From: Baaleninema simplex PCC 7105
GTDB taxonomy: Bacteria; Cyanobacteriota; Cyanobacteriia; Cyanobacteriales; Geitlerinemataceae
Direction: 5' to 3'
Assembly (NCBI RefSeq): GCF_000332355.1
Contig: NZ_KB235962.1
Location: 1-54,496, forward strand
Length of the DNA stretch: 54,496 nucleotides
A program made the translations under genes and the position numbers. Positions 7,674 through 17,111 of this stretch are shown here, piece by piece. A model generated the notes under the pieces. That model worked only from the letters and a program-made list of their open reading frames with translations, had not been told where the DNA came from and searched no databases. Within the stretch, counting starts at the first letter, position 1. Every line of letters starts with the position of its first letter.

Positions 7674-8843
7674 TTAAATATTCATCGGTTGAGCGATGTC
7701 GAGCGTCTCGACCTCGAATTTAAATTTAATACCATATTCGTAAAGCTGCAAAATAATTTTTTCTCGAGCGAGTTCGAGGAGATTTTTTCTAAGCTCTACA
7801 GAGTTTTCACTCGCTCCTAAAATAAAGAAGGTCACTTTGGCTCGTACTTGTTTGCGATCGCCGTCCGGTTCGACCCAATCTTGAAAATCAACTTTTGTGA
7901 GTTGATGGTCGATGCCTAAAATATCGCAAGTACTCGAAAGAATAAGCTGTCGAACGAGCGCTTTTTCTTCGTTTGTCATCGCACAAAAAAAGGTGATATT
8001 CACCATCGAAATAATACGCCTGGCTAAGGTTAAGTTTTCAATATTGATTTGAGCGAGATTGCTGTTAGGTGCGATGACAAGAGTATTTTTTCCTGACAAA
8101 CGAACTTTAGTCGAACGCCAACCAATCGACTCGACGCGACCTAACGTTCCGTCAGGTAAATGAATGTAGTCGTCTACGTCGAAGGGGCGATCGATATAGA
8201 GAACGACGCTCCAAAGAATCTGTTCTAAAACTTTTTGAGAAGCGAAAGCGATTGCAATTCCTCCAATCCCCAAACTCGCAACTAATCCCACTAAATCGAC
8301 GCGGTGGGTTTGGGCAAATAAAAATACTGTTGTTAAAACAATAACTGCTTTACTTAAAAACTTTGCTAACGCCAATAGTTCGGTGTTGATTTTGCTTTCG
8401 TCTTCTAAAGAAATTCCGAGAAGATAATCTTCAAAAAAGCGATCGAACGCTTTGAATCCTACTGAAATCGTACCGCCTGCGATCGACAATCCCAAAGGAA
8501 CCTCGAACACGCGCACCCAAGCAGGAAGTGGGGCGACTAAGATGGCGTTATCGGCGAGGGCGAGAATTACCAGAGCGATAATTTTTTGTCGGTCTGGTTC
8601 GATAACGTTTTGATAAATTTTTCCGTATTCTGTTGAGGTAGCTTTGCGAATTAAGGCATCACTTAATTTAGATAGTTGTAAGTACGAAATACCTGCCATT
8701 AACAAAAAAAATAAGAAAATTACGACCGCTAAAAGCAGCGCAATTCCCAATTGAAGGGTATCGGGAAATCCCGCACCATCTCGGATGAATCTCAAAAAGT
8801 TATTCATGAACAAATCGGTGATTTTGAAAACTCGTTTTTGCAA
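7674..8843 (-). CDS. MscS-family mechanosensitive ion channel (copy 2)
   Basis: A 389-residue paralogue of the next gene, with the same order: hydrophobic helices, the pore and linker VASLGIGGIAIAFASQKVLEQ, then DRPFDVDDYIHLPDGTLGRVESIGWRSTKVRLSGKNTLVIAPNSNLAQ. The two C-termini also match (TLDIAQPMNI and MVYLDSPMSI). The annotated start gives MQKRVFKITDLFMNNFLRF; the internal Met at position 13 is a possible alternative. Tandem paralogues suggest a duplication, and the products could form homomeric or mixed heptamers. The region between this start and 9259 holds only a palindromic repeat. Confidence 0.93.
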   Translation of the reverse strand: MQKRVFKITDLFMNNFLRFIRDGAGFPDTLQLGIALLLAVVIFLFFLLMAGISYLQLSKLSDALIRKATSTEYGKIYQNVIEPDRQKIIALVILALADNAILVAPLPAWVRVFEVPLGLSIAGGTISVGFKAFDRFFEDYLLGISLEDESKINTELLALAKFLSKAVIVLTTVFLFAQTHRVDLVGLVASLGIGGIAIAFASQKVLEQILWSVVLYIDRPFDVDDYIHLPDGTLGRVESIGWRSTKVRLSGKNTLVIAPNSNLAQINIENLTLARRIISMVNITFFCAMTNEEKALVRQLILSSTCDILGIDHQLTKVDFQDWVEPDGDRKQVRAKVTFFILGASENSVELRKNLLELAREKIILQLYEYGIKFKFEVETLDIAQPMNI

Positions 8844-9259
8844 GTAAAAAAGGATGTTTTGTCATCCGAATCTGAATTGATTTTACCTGAATTTTCTGGG
8901 GAAAGACTAGATGGTTTTGTAAAGAAAACTTAAAGGAAAGCGTTAACAAAACTGAAATATGAGAAAAATCGTACAGAAAGAGTTTTCGAGTCTGTCTTGG
9001 AGGATATCTTTAGGCGATCTCCGTCGGATAAGATCCCCGGCATCTCCAAGATACCGGGGATCTAGAGAGGTCTATAAAATCTCGCTAATTTTTCCGATAA
9101 TACTCGTTTTTTGAGAATTATGCGAAATATTCGACATCGAATCGCCGATCGATTCCGATTTTTAGGGTTGACAAAATTTTATAAGTATGTATTGGCAGCA
9201 AAATAAAGACCTCGTTAAAATAAGAAAGAATGTAAAGTTTTTTTACGAAGCCGCAAATC
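8844..9259. other. Intergenic region with one palindromic repeat
   Basis: A 416-base AT-rich gap between divergent genes. It holds the palindrome at 9031-9063. TTGACA at 9168-9173 may be the -35 of the HEAT-repeat gene, but no good -10 stands at the right distance. Nothing else was seen. Confidence 0.5.
9031..9063. repeat. GATCCCCGG palindrome, copy A
   Basis: A 33-base hairpin: AGATCCCCGGCATCT, loop CCA, AGATACCGGGGATCT, with one C-A mismatch. It belongs to a six-copy family in this window (also 18814, 25971, 31534, 35876 and 41334). It stands alone here, outside any MITE. Confidence 0.85.
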
Positions 9260-9931
9260 ATGAGTGTCGTTAATCTGAGTCAGATTTCCACGCAACTCGA
9301 GAGCGAGAACGCCCGCGATCGCCTGTTGGCGCTGGTGTCTTTGCGAAACGTCCCCGCGACTGACGCCGTACCGCTCATTAAAAAAGTCCTGAACGACGAA
9401 CATATGCCGCTGCGATCGATGGCGATTTTCGCCCTGGGCATCAAACAAACCGATGAATGTTACGACATCCTCATCGATCTACTGCGTCACGATCCCGACT
9501 ACGGCATTCGCGCCGATGCTGCGGGCGCCCTGGGCTACCTCGAAGATCCTCGCGCGTTCGAGCCGTTGGTGCGCGCTTTTCTCGAAGAAACCGACTGGCT
9601 GGTGAGGTTTAGCGCCGCCGTGTCTCTCGGAAATCTGAAAAATCCCGAAGCCTACTCCGTTCTCGTCCGCGCCCTCAACAGCCAGGAAGTCGTACTGCAA
9701 CAGGCAGCGATCGCCGCTCTCGGCGAAATTGGTGCCACGCAAGCCGTCGAGGACATTTTACGCTTCGCCCGCTCTGAAGACTGGCTCGTGCGACAGCGTC
9801 TCGCCGAAGCCCTAGGCCACCTCGACCACCCCAAAAGCCGCCCGGCCTTGGCATACCTCCAAAAAGACAGTCACCCGCAAGTTTCCCAAGCGGCGACGGT
9901 GTCTCTCCAACGCTTAAACAGCGATGTTTGA
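9260..9931 (+). CDS. HEAT-repeat protein (PBS lyase-like / NblB-like)
   Basis: A 223-residue all-helical protein made of about six HEAT repeats, seen as recurring patterns such as PLRSMAIFALG, GIRADAAGALGYLEDPRAFEPL, WLVRFSAAVSLGNL, LQQAAIAALGEIGATQAVEDIL and WLVRQRLAEALGHL. In cyanobacteria this repeat type occurs in the phycobilin lyases CpcE/CpcF and in NblB, a protein of about this length involved in phycobilisome breakdown. Length and single-domain structure fit NblB, but this is an inference; no phycobiliprotein genes are nearby. It is transcribed alone and convergent with the MBL hydrolase. Confidence 0.85.
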   Translation: MSVVNLSQISTQLESENARDRLLALVSLRNVPATDAVPLIKKVLNDEHMPLRSMAIFALGIKQTDECYDILIDLLRHDPDYGIRADAAGALGYLEDPRAFEPLVRAFLEETDWLVRFSAAVSLGNLKNPEAYSVLVRALNSQEVVLQQAAIAALGEIGATQAVEDILRFARSEDWLVRQRLAEALGHLDHPKSRPALAYLQKDSHPQVSQAATVSLQRLNSDV

Positions 9932-10003
9932 TGGGGCGATCGATGCCGCGCGATGCCGTTTCCAGCCATTCACCGATCGGATGTCCGTGTTACAACGCAG
10001 CTT

Positions 10004-10025
10004 GGGGCGTTTCGTGCAACGCCCC
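10004..10025. terminator. Hairpin between convergent genes
   Basis: GGGGCGTT (10004-10011) and AACGCCCC (10018-10025) form a stem with the loop TCGTGC, between the convergent HEAT-repeat and MBL genes. There is no long T-tract, so it may be a weak or bidirectional terminator. Confidence 0.4.
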
Positions 10026-10040
10026 GAGGGGATTGTGGGG

Positions 10041-10889
10041 TCAAACGTGCCACTCCAAACCTTCACGGGCTAAAAAGGCGTTGGGAAAGGCTTCGAGAAC
10101 CTCTTTCGTCATCTCGTCGAGAAAATCGTCCGAGTGAGTGGGTTCGTGATGGAAAATGGCCAAATTCTTCACCCCCGCTGCTTTGGCGATTTTAACGCCT
10201 TCTTGCCAGGTCGAATGTCCCCATCCCACCTTGGGAGATTTGGGGTTGTGATACTCCTCGTCCGTGTACATGGCATCGTAGATCAGCAGATCGGCACCTT
10301 GCGCGAGGGCGAGGACGTGTTCGTCGAGGCGATCGGGAAAATGTTCGGTGTCCGTACAGTAGAACACCGACCGTCCGTTCCAATTAATCCGATATCCCAT
10401 CGCCGTATTCGGGTGGTTGAGGGGAGTCGTTTCAATGGAAATATCGTCGATTTGGAGCGCTTCGCCACAGACGACATCCACGAACTTCATATCGGCGTGC
10501 AGTCCGGCTAAAGGAACCGGCGAGTTCGTATGTAGCACGCGTTCGGTAAAGTGTTTCTCGAGGGATTCTCCGTTTTGAGGAACCGCCCCGTGAATCTTCA
10601 AACAGTGTCCCTCGACAAAAGCGGGTGTAAAAAACGGAAACCCTTGAATGTGATCCCAGTGGTAGTGGGTGAAGAACATATAGGTTTCCGGCGGGAGATC
10701 TCGCATTAAGTCTTTGCTCAACTCTTGCAAGCCCGTGCCGCCGTCAAAGATCGTGCGTCTTCCTCCTATTCGCATTTCAACGCAGGAGGTGTTCCCGCCG
10801 TAGCGTACCGTGGTTTTCCCTGGGGTGGGAATACTTCCGCGCACGCCCCAAAACTTCACTATAAATTCAGACGAGGTAGCTGGTTCCAT
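10041..10889 (-). CDS. MBL-fold metallo-hydrolase
   Basis: A metallo-beta-lactamase-fold hydrolase that probably binds two metal ions. Visible motifs are the N-terminal FWGVRGSIPTPG, GGNTSC, the metal motif HYHWDHIQG, NHPNTAMGYR, CTDTEHFPD and the late His residues in IFHHEP. This set fits the cAMP/cyclic-nucleotide phosphodiesterase-like MBL subgroup; the substrate is unknown. The start chosen is the ATG at 10889 (MEPATSSEFIVKFWG). The ORF extends 18 codons further upstream, but those residues are not conserved-looking and nearly reach aroC. It is the last gene of the dusB-rfaE1-DUF2267-aroC run. Confidence 0.88.
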   Translation of the reverse strand: MEPATSSEFIVKFWGVRGSIPTPGKTTVRYGGNTSCVEMRIGGRRTIFDGGTGLQELSKDLMRDLPPETYMFFTHYHWDHIQGFPFFTPAFVEGHCLKIHGAVPQNGESLEKHFTERVLHTNSPVPLAGLHADMKFVDVVCGEALQIDDISIETTPLNHPNTAMGYRINWNGRSVFYCTDTEHFPDRLDEHVLALAQGADLLIYDAMYTDEEYHNPKSPKVGWGHSTWQEGVKIAKAAGVKNLAIFHHEPTHSDDFLDEMTKEVLEAFPNAFLAREGLEWHV

Positions 10890-10971
10890 AGACCGGTCGG
10901 GGACAGGACGACAAGACGATCGCTGGCGATCGAGACAACTCAAACTCGTTGCCTTTTACCAGAATAGCGTT

Positions 10972-12081
10972 TTAACGCAGAGGTCGATCGGCGTCGAGCG
11001 TTCCGCACTGCCCTTGATGAACGAGCAAGCGATCGCACAGGACGAGTGCCACCATCGCTTCGACCATCGGCACAGCCCGAGGCAAAACACAGGGATCGTG
11101 TCGCCCCCGAGCGGCCAATACGGTTTCTTCCCGATCGCGCGTGACCGTTTTCTGTTCTTTCCGAATTGTAGCAGTGGGTTTAAACGCAACGCGGAGCGTC
11201 AGGTTCTCGCCGTTAGAAATTCCGCCTTGGACGCCCCCCGATCGATTGGTACGGGTGCGGATGTTTCCCGCGTCGTCGCGGAAAAACTCGTCGTTGTGTT
11301 CGCTTCCCATCATCAGGGTTCCAGCGAACCCCGATCCGATTTCAAAACCTTTCGTCGCCGGAAGCGACATCACTGCTTTAGCCAGTTCAGCTTCTAACTT
11401 ATCGAAGACGGGATCGCCCAACCCTCGGGGAACCCGACGCGCTACGCATTCGACGACGCCACCGAGGGAATCGCCCTCTCGTCCGGCGGCTTCGATGGCG
11501 GCGATCGCCTTTTCGGCAAATTCTCCGTCGGGAGAGCGCACGATATTACTTTCGACCTGTTCGAGGGTGACCGTTTCGGGATCGACAACCGCTTCGAGAT
11601 CGCGAATTCGCTTGACGTAGGCGACGATTTCGACCCCGGCCACCTCTTTCAAAATTTTCTTGGCGATCGCTCCGGCGGCCACGCGGCCGATGGTTTCTCG
11701 AGCCGACGATCGCCCGCCCCCTTGCCAGTTGCGAATGCCATATTTCGCGTCGTAAGTGGCATCGGCATGAGAGGGGCGATATTTCTGCTGCATCTCGCTG
11801 TAGTCTTGGGGGCGCGCGTCTTTGTTGCGAACCACGATCGCGATCGGCGTTCCCAGGGTTTTTCCCTGAAACACCCCCGAGAGAATTTCACAAGTATCCG
11901 TCTCTTTGCGGGGGGTCGTAATTTTACTTTGACCCGGCCGCCGTCGGTCTAACTCGAACTGAATTTCTTCTTGGGAGATTTCCAGTCGGGGCGGACAGCC
12001 ATCGATGATGACACCCACACCGCCCCCGTGCGATTCGCCGAAGGTTGTAATCCGAAATAAATGCCCGAAGGTGTTTCCCAC
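10972..12081 (-). CDS. aroC: Chorismate synthase
   Basis: 369 residues. It catalyses the last shikimate step, 5-enolpyruvylshikimate-3-phosphate to chorismate, using reduced FMN. Family signatures are clear: [18 protein letters not shown] at the N-terminus, [34 protein letters not shown] and [16 protein letters not shown]. The length matches the usual 360-390. Chorismate feeds aromatic amino acids and, in this same window, isochorismate synthase (menF). It lies 82 bases downstream of the converging MBL start and about 96 bases after the DUF2267 gene, on the same strand. Confidence 0.98.
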   Translation of the reverse strand: MGNTFGHLFRITTFGESHGGGVGVIIDGCPPRLEISQEEIQFELDRRRPGQSKITTPRKETDTCEILSGVFQGKTLGTPIAIVVRNKDARPQDYSEMQQKYRPSHADATYDAKYGIRNWQGGGRSSARETIGRVAAGAIAKKILKEVAGVEIVAYVKRIRDLEAVVDPETVTLEQVESNIVRSPDGEFAEKAIAAIEAAGREGDSLGGVVECVARRVPRGLGDPVFDKLEAELAKAVMSLPATKGFEIGSGFAGTLMMGSEHNDEFFRDDAGNIRTRTNRSGGVQGGISNGENLTLRVAFKPTATIRKEQKTVTRDREETVLAARGRHDPCVLPRAVPMVEAMVALVLCDRLLVHQGQCGTLDADRPLR

Positions 12082-12177
12082 GATCTCGATCGAAAACGAC
12101 TAAAGCCTGTTTATTTTAGCAGCTTCCCAGTTCCCGAAAGAGACTGTGGGGCGGGCAGTCAGACCGAGCGAGTCTCC

Positions 12178-12597
12178 TTACGGCTTCCAAAACTCAACAG
12201 CACCTTCTGGTAATCTCGCAAGTAGCCGATCGAAGGCTTCTTCATCTACATGGCGTCGCAAGGCTCGAGCCACGTCCTGAATTGCCGTTTCTGTTGAAAA
12301 ATTGTGTTCCGAACGCAAAGACTTCACCTCTTGAGTCATCGTTGCGCGATCTTCAAAAGGCTTTTTTGGCTCGTTGGTATCCCAATCCGTCACGAAAAGC
12401 GCTCTCAGACCAATGGGAAGTACGTTCGCAAACGCGATCGCCTCTTGCGTTGAGAGCCGACGACGAAATGTCTGAAATACTGCCTGCGTCATTGTATAGG
12501 TGACGTGAGTACTCCAAAGACCTGCTGTCTCCCGTGCGTCTACTAAGTACTCATAGAAGCGATCGGAAGCTCGTGCGTATTCGGGGGGGACTGGCAT
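12178..12597 (-). CDS. DUF2267 domain protein
   Basis: 139 residues, all soluble. The pattern FYEYLVDARETAGLWSTHVTYTMTQAVFQTFRRRLSTQEAIAFANVLP followed by a second half (FSTETAIQDVARALRRHVDEEAFDRLLARLPEGAVEFW) matches DUF2267, whose role is not known. It starts one base after the rfaE1 stop, so the two are probably translated from one message. Confidence 0.8.
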   Translation of the reverse strand: MPVPPEYARASDRFYEYLVDARETAGLWSTHVTYTMTQAVFQTFRRRLSTQEAIAFANVLPIGLRALFVTDWDTNEPKKPFEDRATMTQEVKSLRSEHNFSTETAIQDVARALRRHVDEEAFDRLLARLPEGAVEFWKP

Positions 12598-12598
12598 C

Positions 12599-13684
12599 TC
12601 AATTTCCGTAGGTTCGGGGTTTCTCTGTGCTGAACTCCATCTCGAGATTTTCCAAAACCCCAGCGAGGGCGGCTTTCATCTCTTCGATGGTGGTGGTGGC
12701 GGTTCCAAATTGGCGCACGACGATACTGGCGGCCAAGTTTCCCAATACCACAGCTTCCCAGGGCGATCCTCCCGTACACAAAGCCAGCGTTAACGCGGCG
12801 ACGACGGTGTCTCCGGCTCCCGTTACGTCGAAAACGTCGGTGCGGTTGAAGGCGGGAACAGTTTCGACGGTTTTCGAGGGATCGAACAGACTCATCCCGT
12901 CGCCGCCTCGGGTGATGAGGACGTACTTTGCTTTAGTGCGATCGAGTAAATCCACCCCCGCTTCAATTAAGGTTTTTTCGCTGTCGATGGCGTATCCGAT
13001 TTCTTTTTCGGCTTCGGGAACGTTGGGGGTAAACAGGGTTGCCCCAGCATAGCGCGTGAGGTGGTTTTGGGTATCGACGATCGTGCGGTGATGTTTCAGG
13101 GCAGCTTCGATCGCGCGAGGGGTCAACACGCCGTCGCCGTAATCGGAACAGACGATCGCCTCGACGTTGTTAGCTTCTTCTTCGATGTACGCCCCCAGTT
13201 TTTCCTGTAACGCCACGGAGGGGGGCGCGTCGGATTTGCGATCGACCCGAATCACCTGCTGCGTCACGGACTGACGAGCGTGGGCGGAAATGCGGGTTTT
13301 GGTGACGGTGGGGCGTTCTCCGTCGATGAAAATTCCCGAGGTGTCGATTCCCGCGTTGTTGAAAATCTCTACGAGGGCGCGTCCCTGTTCGTCGTCGCCG
13401 ACGAGTCCGGCCACTTTCACCTTTGCCCCCAGTGTCGCTAAGTTATACACGGCGTTCGCCCCACCACCGGGAACCCGACGAGTCGATTCGTGGCGAATAA
13501 TGGGAACCGGGGCTTCTCGGGAAATGCGTTCGACTTCCCCGGTTAAAAACTCGTCCAGGGTGAGATCTCCGGCCACTAACACCGATACCTCGGAAAAGCG
13601 ATCGAGGAGTTCGAGCAAACGCCCTTCGGCGTCGCGCAGTCGCTCGGCGAACTCGTGAAACTTGGGAAAATTGGCGTCAATCAT
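12599..13684 (-). CDS. rfaE1: D-glycero-beta-D-manno-heptose-7-phosphate kinase (PfkB family)
   Basis: 361 residues from the ATG at 13684. It would phosphorylate heptose 7-phosphate at C1 in the route to ADP-heptose for LPS. Features are an RfaE-type N-terminus (VLVAGDLTLDEFLTGEVERISREAPVPI), PGGGANAVYNLATLGAKV, VCSDYGDGVL and the PfkB signature FDVTGAGDTVVAAL with the catalytic Asp. Only the kinase half of E. coli HldE is present, so the adenylyltransferase must lie elsewhere. The ORF can be extended 32 codons upstream into dusB, but the chosen ATG overlaps the dusB stop by eight bases (ATGATTGA), which suggests translational coupling. Confidence 0.9.
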   Translation of the reverse strand: MIDANFPKFHEFAERLRDAEGRLLELLDRFSEVSVLVAGDLTLDEFLTGEVERISREAPVPIIRHESTRRVPGGGANAVYNLATLGAKVKVAGLVGDDEQGRALVEIFNNAGIDTSGIFIDGERPTVTKTRISAHARQSVTQQVIRVDRKSDAPPSVALQEKLGAYIEEEANNVEAIVCSDYGDGVLTPRAIEAALKHHRTIVDTQNHLTRYAGATLFTPNVPEAEKEIGYAIDSEKTLIEAGVDLLDRTKAKYVLITRGGDGMSLFDPSKTVETVPAFNRTDVFDVTGAGDTVVAALTLALCTGGSPWEAVVLGNLAASIVVRQFGTATTTIEEMKAALAGVLENLEMEFSTEKPRTYGN

Positions 13685-14738
13685 GGCAAGTGGCGAATGC
13701 AGCGCGATCGCGCTCGGTAGAATCTCCTGATAGCACGCATCGTTGTCGGGTCGATTCTCGCAGGCGATCGATGGCTGCATCGATTATTTCACATCCGGAG
13801 GCCACGGATTCAACCCGACTCAACTGGTCTCGCAACGTCCCCGCCCCCGGAAAGCCTTTACAGTACCAGGCGAGGTGTTTGCGAGATTGTTGGATTCCCC
13901 GTTCGCCTTTATATTCCCAAAGTTCCTGTAAGTGTTCTTTGGCGCATTCCAAGCGTGCGATCGCCGTGACGGGGGGCGTGACTTCTCCGGTTTTGAGGAA
14001 GCGATCGATCTCGCCCACCAAAAACGGATAGCCCAGCGTCCCTCGCGAACACATCACGCCGTCAGCCCCAGTTTCCTCCAAACAGCGAATCGCCGATTCG
14101 ACGGAGTTGATATCGCCGTTCGCAATCACGGGAATCTCTAAAACTTCCTTCACGCGACGAATCCAATCCCATCTCGCTTTTCCGGTATACCCTTGCTTGC
14201 GCGTGCGTCCGTGGAGCGTCAGCATTTGCGCCCCCGCATTCTGCATCCGCCGCGCAAAGTCAAGGATGTTGATTTCGTCGTCAGACCAACCAATGCGGGT
14301 TTTGACGGTGACAGGAACCTCCACGGCGTTGGCGACGGCTTCGACGATCGCTTCAGCGACATCCGGTTGACGCAGCAGAGAGGAACCGCCCCCTTTGCGC
14401 GTAATTTTGTTGACGGGACAGCCCATGTTGATATCGATGGTATCCGACCCTTGACCGACCGCCAGTTTCGCGGCTTCTCCCAGAAAGTCGGGGCGACAGT
14501 CAAACAGTTGAATACTGATAGGGTGTTCGTCAGGATCGACTTCCATAATTTGAGGGACTTCTTTGAGATGTTGCAAACTAGAAGCTTGTACCATCTCGGT
14601 ATAAGTCATGGACTCTGGGGCGTAGCGACGCACCAACCGCCGGAAGACTAAGTCCGTCACGCCGGACAGGGGCGATTGAAACACGCGGCTGTTGACTTCC
14701 ACGTTGCCGATTTTCAGCGGTGTTGAAAGGCGTTCCAT
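13677..14738 (-). CDS. dusB: tRNA-dihydrouridine synthase DusB
   Basis: 353 residues. FMN- and NADPH-dependent reduction of uridines in the tRNA D-loop. Diagnostic stretches are SPLSGVTDLVFRRLVRRYAP, QLFDCRPDFLGEAAKLA, NMGCPVNKITRKGGGSSLLR (catalytic Cys in MGCP), VKTRIGW, TLHGRTRKQGYTGKA, VIANGDI and GVMCSRGTLGYPF. The start ATG directly abuts the end of an Rhs-repeat remnant: the Rhs reading frame runs across this ATG. The native upstream region has therefore been replaced, and no Shine-Dalgarno sequence is visible. Confidence 0.95.
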   Translation of the reverse strand: MERLSTPLKIGNVEVNSRVFQSPLSGVTDLVFRRLVRRYAPESMTYTEMVQASSLQHLKEVPQIMEVDPDEHPISIQLFDCRPDFLGEAAKLAVGQGSDTIDINMGCPVNKITRKGGGSSLLRQPDVAEAIVEAVANAVEVPVTVKTRIGWSDDEINILDFARRMQNAGAQMLTLHGRTRKQGYTGKARWDWIRRVKEVLEIPVIANGDINSVESAIRCLEETGADGVMCSRGTLGYPFLVGEIDRFLKTGEVTPPVTAIARLECAKEHLQELWEYKGERGIQQSRKHLAWYCKGFPGAGTLRDQLSRVESVASGCEIIDAAIDRLRESTRQRCVLSGDSTERDRAAFATCHD

Positions 14739-14741
14739 AAT

Positions 14742-15190
14742 TGTCGTCGAGGGTATCGGGGGTCTTATCGGGATAAATCGTTTCGATGCGGCGACCTAGA
14801 GCATCGTAACGGTATTCGGTACGATTTCCCCGTTCGTCGATGTGGGCTTTGACTTCTCCCGTGGCGTGGTATTCGGTGGTGGTGCGGGGATAGCGACGGT
14901 CGTCGAGATAGCTTGGCGTCTCGTCGGGATAGACCACCTGCGTCCAATCGACATCGGCGAGGGTGCTTCCCGTCAGTCCCAACGCCTCGAAGAAGGGGGT
15001 CAAGCCGTTGTCGTCGGCGTTCGGCGCGATGGTTTCGATGAGTTGTCCGACGGCGTTGTAGCGGAAGTGGGTGACTCGTCCAGCTTCGTCGCGCCTCCCT
15101 CGACGGCGATCGCCTTTGTCGTAGACGGTGACGCTGCGGGGGTTATCCTCGAGGGTATCGGGGGTGTCGTCGGGATAGAGGGTATGGAAT
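14742..15190 (-). pseudogene. Rhs/YD-repeat gene fragment fused to the dusB start
   Basis: An open minus-strand frame of about 150 codons encodes Rhs repeats: TLYPDDTPDTLEDNP, RVTHFRYNAVGQLIETI, YHATGEVKAHIDERGNRTEY and RYDALGRRIETIYPDKTPDT. It begins abruptly after the stop of the 215-aa gene (15196) and ends abruptly at the dusB start, running out of Rhs character at DDN|YGTPF. It has no start or end of its own. The GC-rich composition matches the other Rhs pieces, not the AT-rich gene upstream. Confidence 0.85.
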
Positions 15191-15195
15191 ATGTT

Positions 15196-15843
15196 TTAAT
15201 TACCTTGAGATTCTATGATTAGAATTCCATTTTTTATTTCTACTTTTTTCAATCTTTCTAATATTTTTTCTGCCTTCTGATATTGAACAGTTTTGCTAAA
15301 ATCAGTAAAACCATATGGAGATATTGAACCGCCAAAAATAAAAACAATTAGTGCAGATCTTTGAATTGGTCTTTGAACTTCGTCTTTTGGTAGAGATTTT
15401 TCTTGTACTTCCAAAATATTTAAATGCTCTACAATCTTTTTTTGGGAAGAGAACCAAATTTCTTTCTTTTCAAAGTAGCACAAAGTAAAAGCAGGGCCGA
15501 AAGCAGGCCATTCAATCATATTTTCTATAATTTTATCATCTTGTATTTCGTAATAAATATACCTTCCTGGCTTATACTTGTCCAGACAAACTCCTTGTGT
15601 ATAAATGTCATTAATTTCTGCCTGATTAAGTTTAAGTTTAGATTGTTTATTGTTTAGACAAAGAGAAAAAAATTCATCAATTTTTAGTCGAGTGCTTGCA
15701 TATTCTTCTTGTGAAGATGTATGCATGGGAAACTGTTGCAGTATTTTAGGTATTTTCCCCTTTTTTATATCTGATTGTTTTTTCTGAATAACTAAATAGG
15801 AAACAAGAAGAAATGTTGAAGAAGCGACAATTATAATGTTCAA
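15196..15843 (-). CDS. Unknown 215-aa protein in the immunity position of the Rhs tip
   Basis: I do not recognise this protein. It starts with one hydrophobic segment (IIIVASSTFLLVSYLVI, residues 3-19), so it is likely membrane-anchored with a cytosolic or periplasmic body. It is rich in Lys, Ile and Asn, and its DNA is far more AT-rich than the flanking Rhs sequence, suggesting acquisition. It lies 148 bases after the stop of Rhs tip 1 and is followed directly by another Rhs fragment, the usual place for an immunity gene in polymorphic-toxin loci. Function as immunity is inference from position only. Confidence 0.6.
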   Translation of the reverse strand: MNIIIVASSTFLLVSYLVIQKKQSDIKKGKIPKILQQFPMHTSSQEEYASTRLKIDEFFSLCLNNKQSKLKLNQAEINDIYTQGVCLDKYKPGRYIYYEIQDDKIIENMIEWPAFGPAFTLCYFEKKEIWFSSQKKIVEHLNILEVQEKSLPKDEVQRPIQRSALIVFIFGGSISPYGFTDFSKTVQYQKAEKILERLKKVEIKNGILIIESQGN

Positions 15844-16260
15844 TATTGCTTGTATTATTGTTTTTAGTATCTATGGATTCTTGACAATGTATGAGTAACA
15901 AGATAGGTGACTAAAATCTGTGACAAACGAATTTTTATCTTACATTATTACATTATTACATTTAATTGAAGTCGCCATGTTTTGTTTCTGGTTACTCTGG
16001 AGTAATTTGTTCTAATCGCGTTTCCTCCCCATGTATAGGTAGTGATAGACCAGTATTTAAGTTAATTGCAGTATTGAAATCTGTACTTAGCGCTGCAACA
16101 TCGATCGTATCATCAAATCGACCTATACCAAATCCCACTGTGAATGTGATTATACTAAATTGACCAGATCCAGCACCTCCGAAAAGGACTCCCCCAGTAA
16201 ATGTACCTGGGTGTGCACCAATAGCTCTAGGTGAAGGGGTGCATCCCAGTTTTGCAAGTG

Positions 16261-17094
16261 TTAGGCGTAAAAGTCTCCATTGAGATAAGCACAGCGTTGC
16301 TTGAGGACTTGTGGAACGTTCTGACGTTCCCACTGAGCGCCGGAAATCTTGAGACGCCGACCAATCTGCTTGACCGTCGATTCAATGGCTCCAGAGCCGA
16401 TAGAAATCCCTTCACACTGGTAATAGCTGTAGTTGACGATGCGGTGTCGATGTTTTTGCACGTAAGCCACCAACTTGGTGACGCGCGGGTGTGACCAATC
16501 CTCGAACTGAGCCAGCGACCCCTCCACATCACCTCGCCACAAACAAGCTTCAACGGCATCGAGACGCTGCTGTGACCCACCCACTTTCCCTAAATTCTCC
16601 GTCAAATGATACCAATCGAGAACTTCTTGCCGCTGAGTGGTATCACCTATGTCAGCAAAGAGATTCCAGATCCCATCGTGTCCATCTCCGAGGCAGATTA
16701 GAGGCGTGGCCAAGGGTTGTTGATTGACCCAATTCACCAAGCCCTCGTTATCTTCAAAGAAAGCTCCTACACTCGCCCCATGGAGATTGACGGCTTTGTA
16801 ATCTCGCCAGATACAGGGGTCTCCGACGGCGGTACGCAGACGGACTTTACCTCCATCGAGGCTCATTTCAGCGACGGTCTCTTCGAGTTGGGGCAGTTCA
16901 AACTTTTGACGATGTACCAAGCGTTGCTGGCTACTTGCAGAAACGGTCATGCCCGTTAAGACCTCAAGATCTTGAGCCGCCCGCTCGTAGGAGGAGTTGG
17001 CGCTCAGGAGTAAACAGCATTTCTCCAGCTCGGGACTCCATCGACTGTGTGCTTTGACCTCTAGCTTCTGGGCTTGTGGCTCGCTCAGACTCAA
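16261..17094 (-). CDS. ISKra4-family transposase, main (catalytic) part
   Basis: 277 residues in the second frame of the element. It contains SPELEKCCLLLSANSSYERA and DLEVLTGMTVSASSQQRLVH, the probable catalytic Asp in EMSLDGGKVRLR, LICLGDGHDGIWNLF, LDWYHLTENLGKVGG and IGSGAIESTVKQIGRRL with a late Glu. This is the DDE-type core of ISKra4-family transposases. It opens upstream of its first start codon (GRKRTVKSLLGRLSLSEPQ) and is in the -1 frame relative to the short ORF at 17112-17321, so the full enzyme probably arises by -1 frameshifting near the sequence GAAGAAAACGG. Confidence 0.9.
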   Translation of the reverse strand: MSLSEPQAQKLEVKAHSRWSPELEKCCLLLSANSSYERAAQDLEVLTGMTVSASSQQRLVHRQKFELPQLEETVAEMSLDGGKVRLRTAVGDPCIWRDYKAVNLHGASVGAFFEDNEGLVNWVNQQPLATPLICLGDGHDGIWNLFADIGDTTQRQEVLDWYHLTENLGKVGGSQQRLDAVEACLWRGDVEGSLAQFEDWSHPRVTKLVAYVQKHRHRIVNYSYYQCEGISIGSGAIESTVKQIGRRLKISGAQWERQNVPQVLKQRCAYLNGDFYA

Positions 17095-17111
17095 GCGACC
17101 GAGAAGACTTT

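Noticed and set aside
14578-15003. 141-aa ORF spanning the Rhs fragment and the dusB start
   Set aside because: A chance join: its second half is dusB read in another frame.
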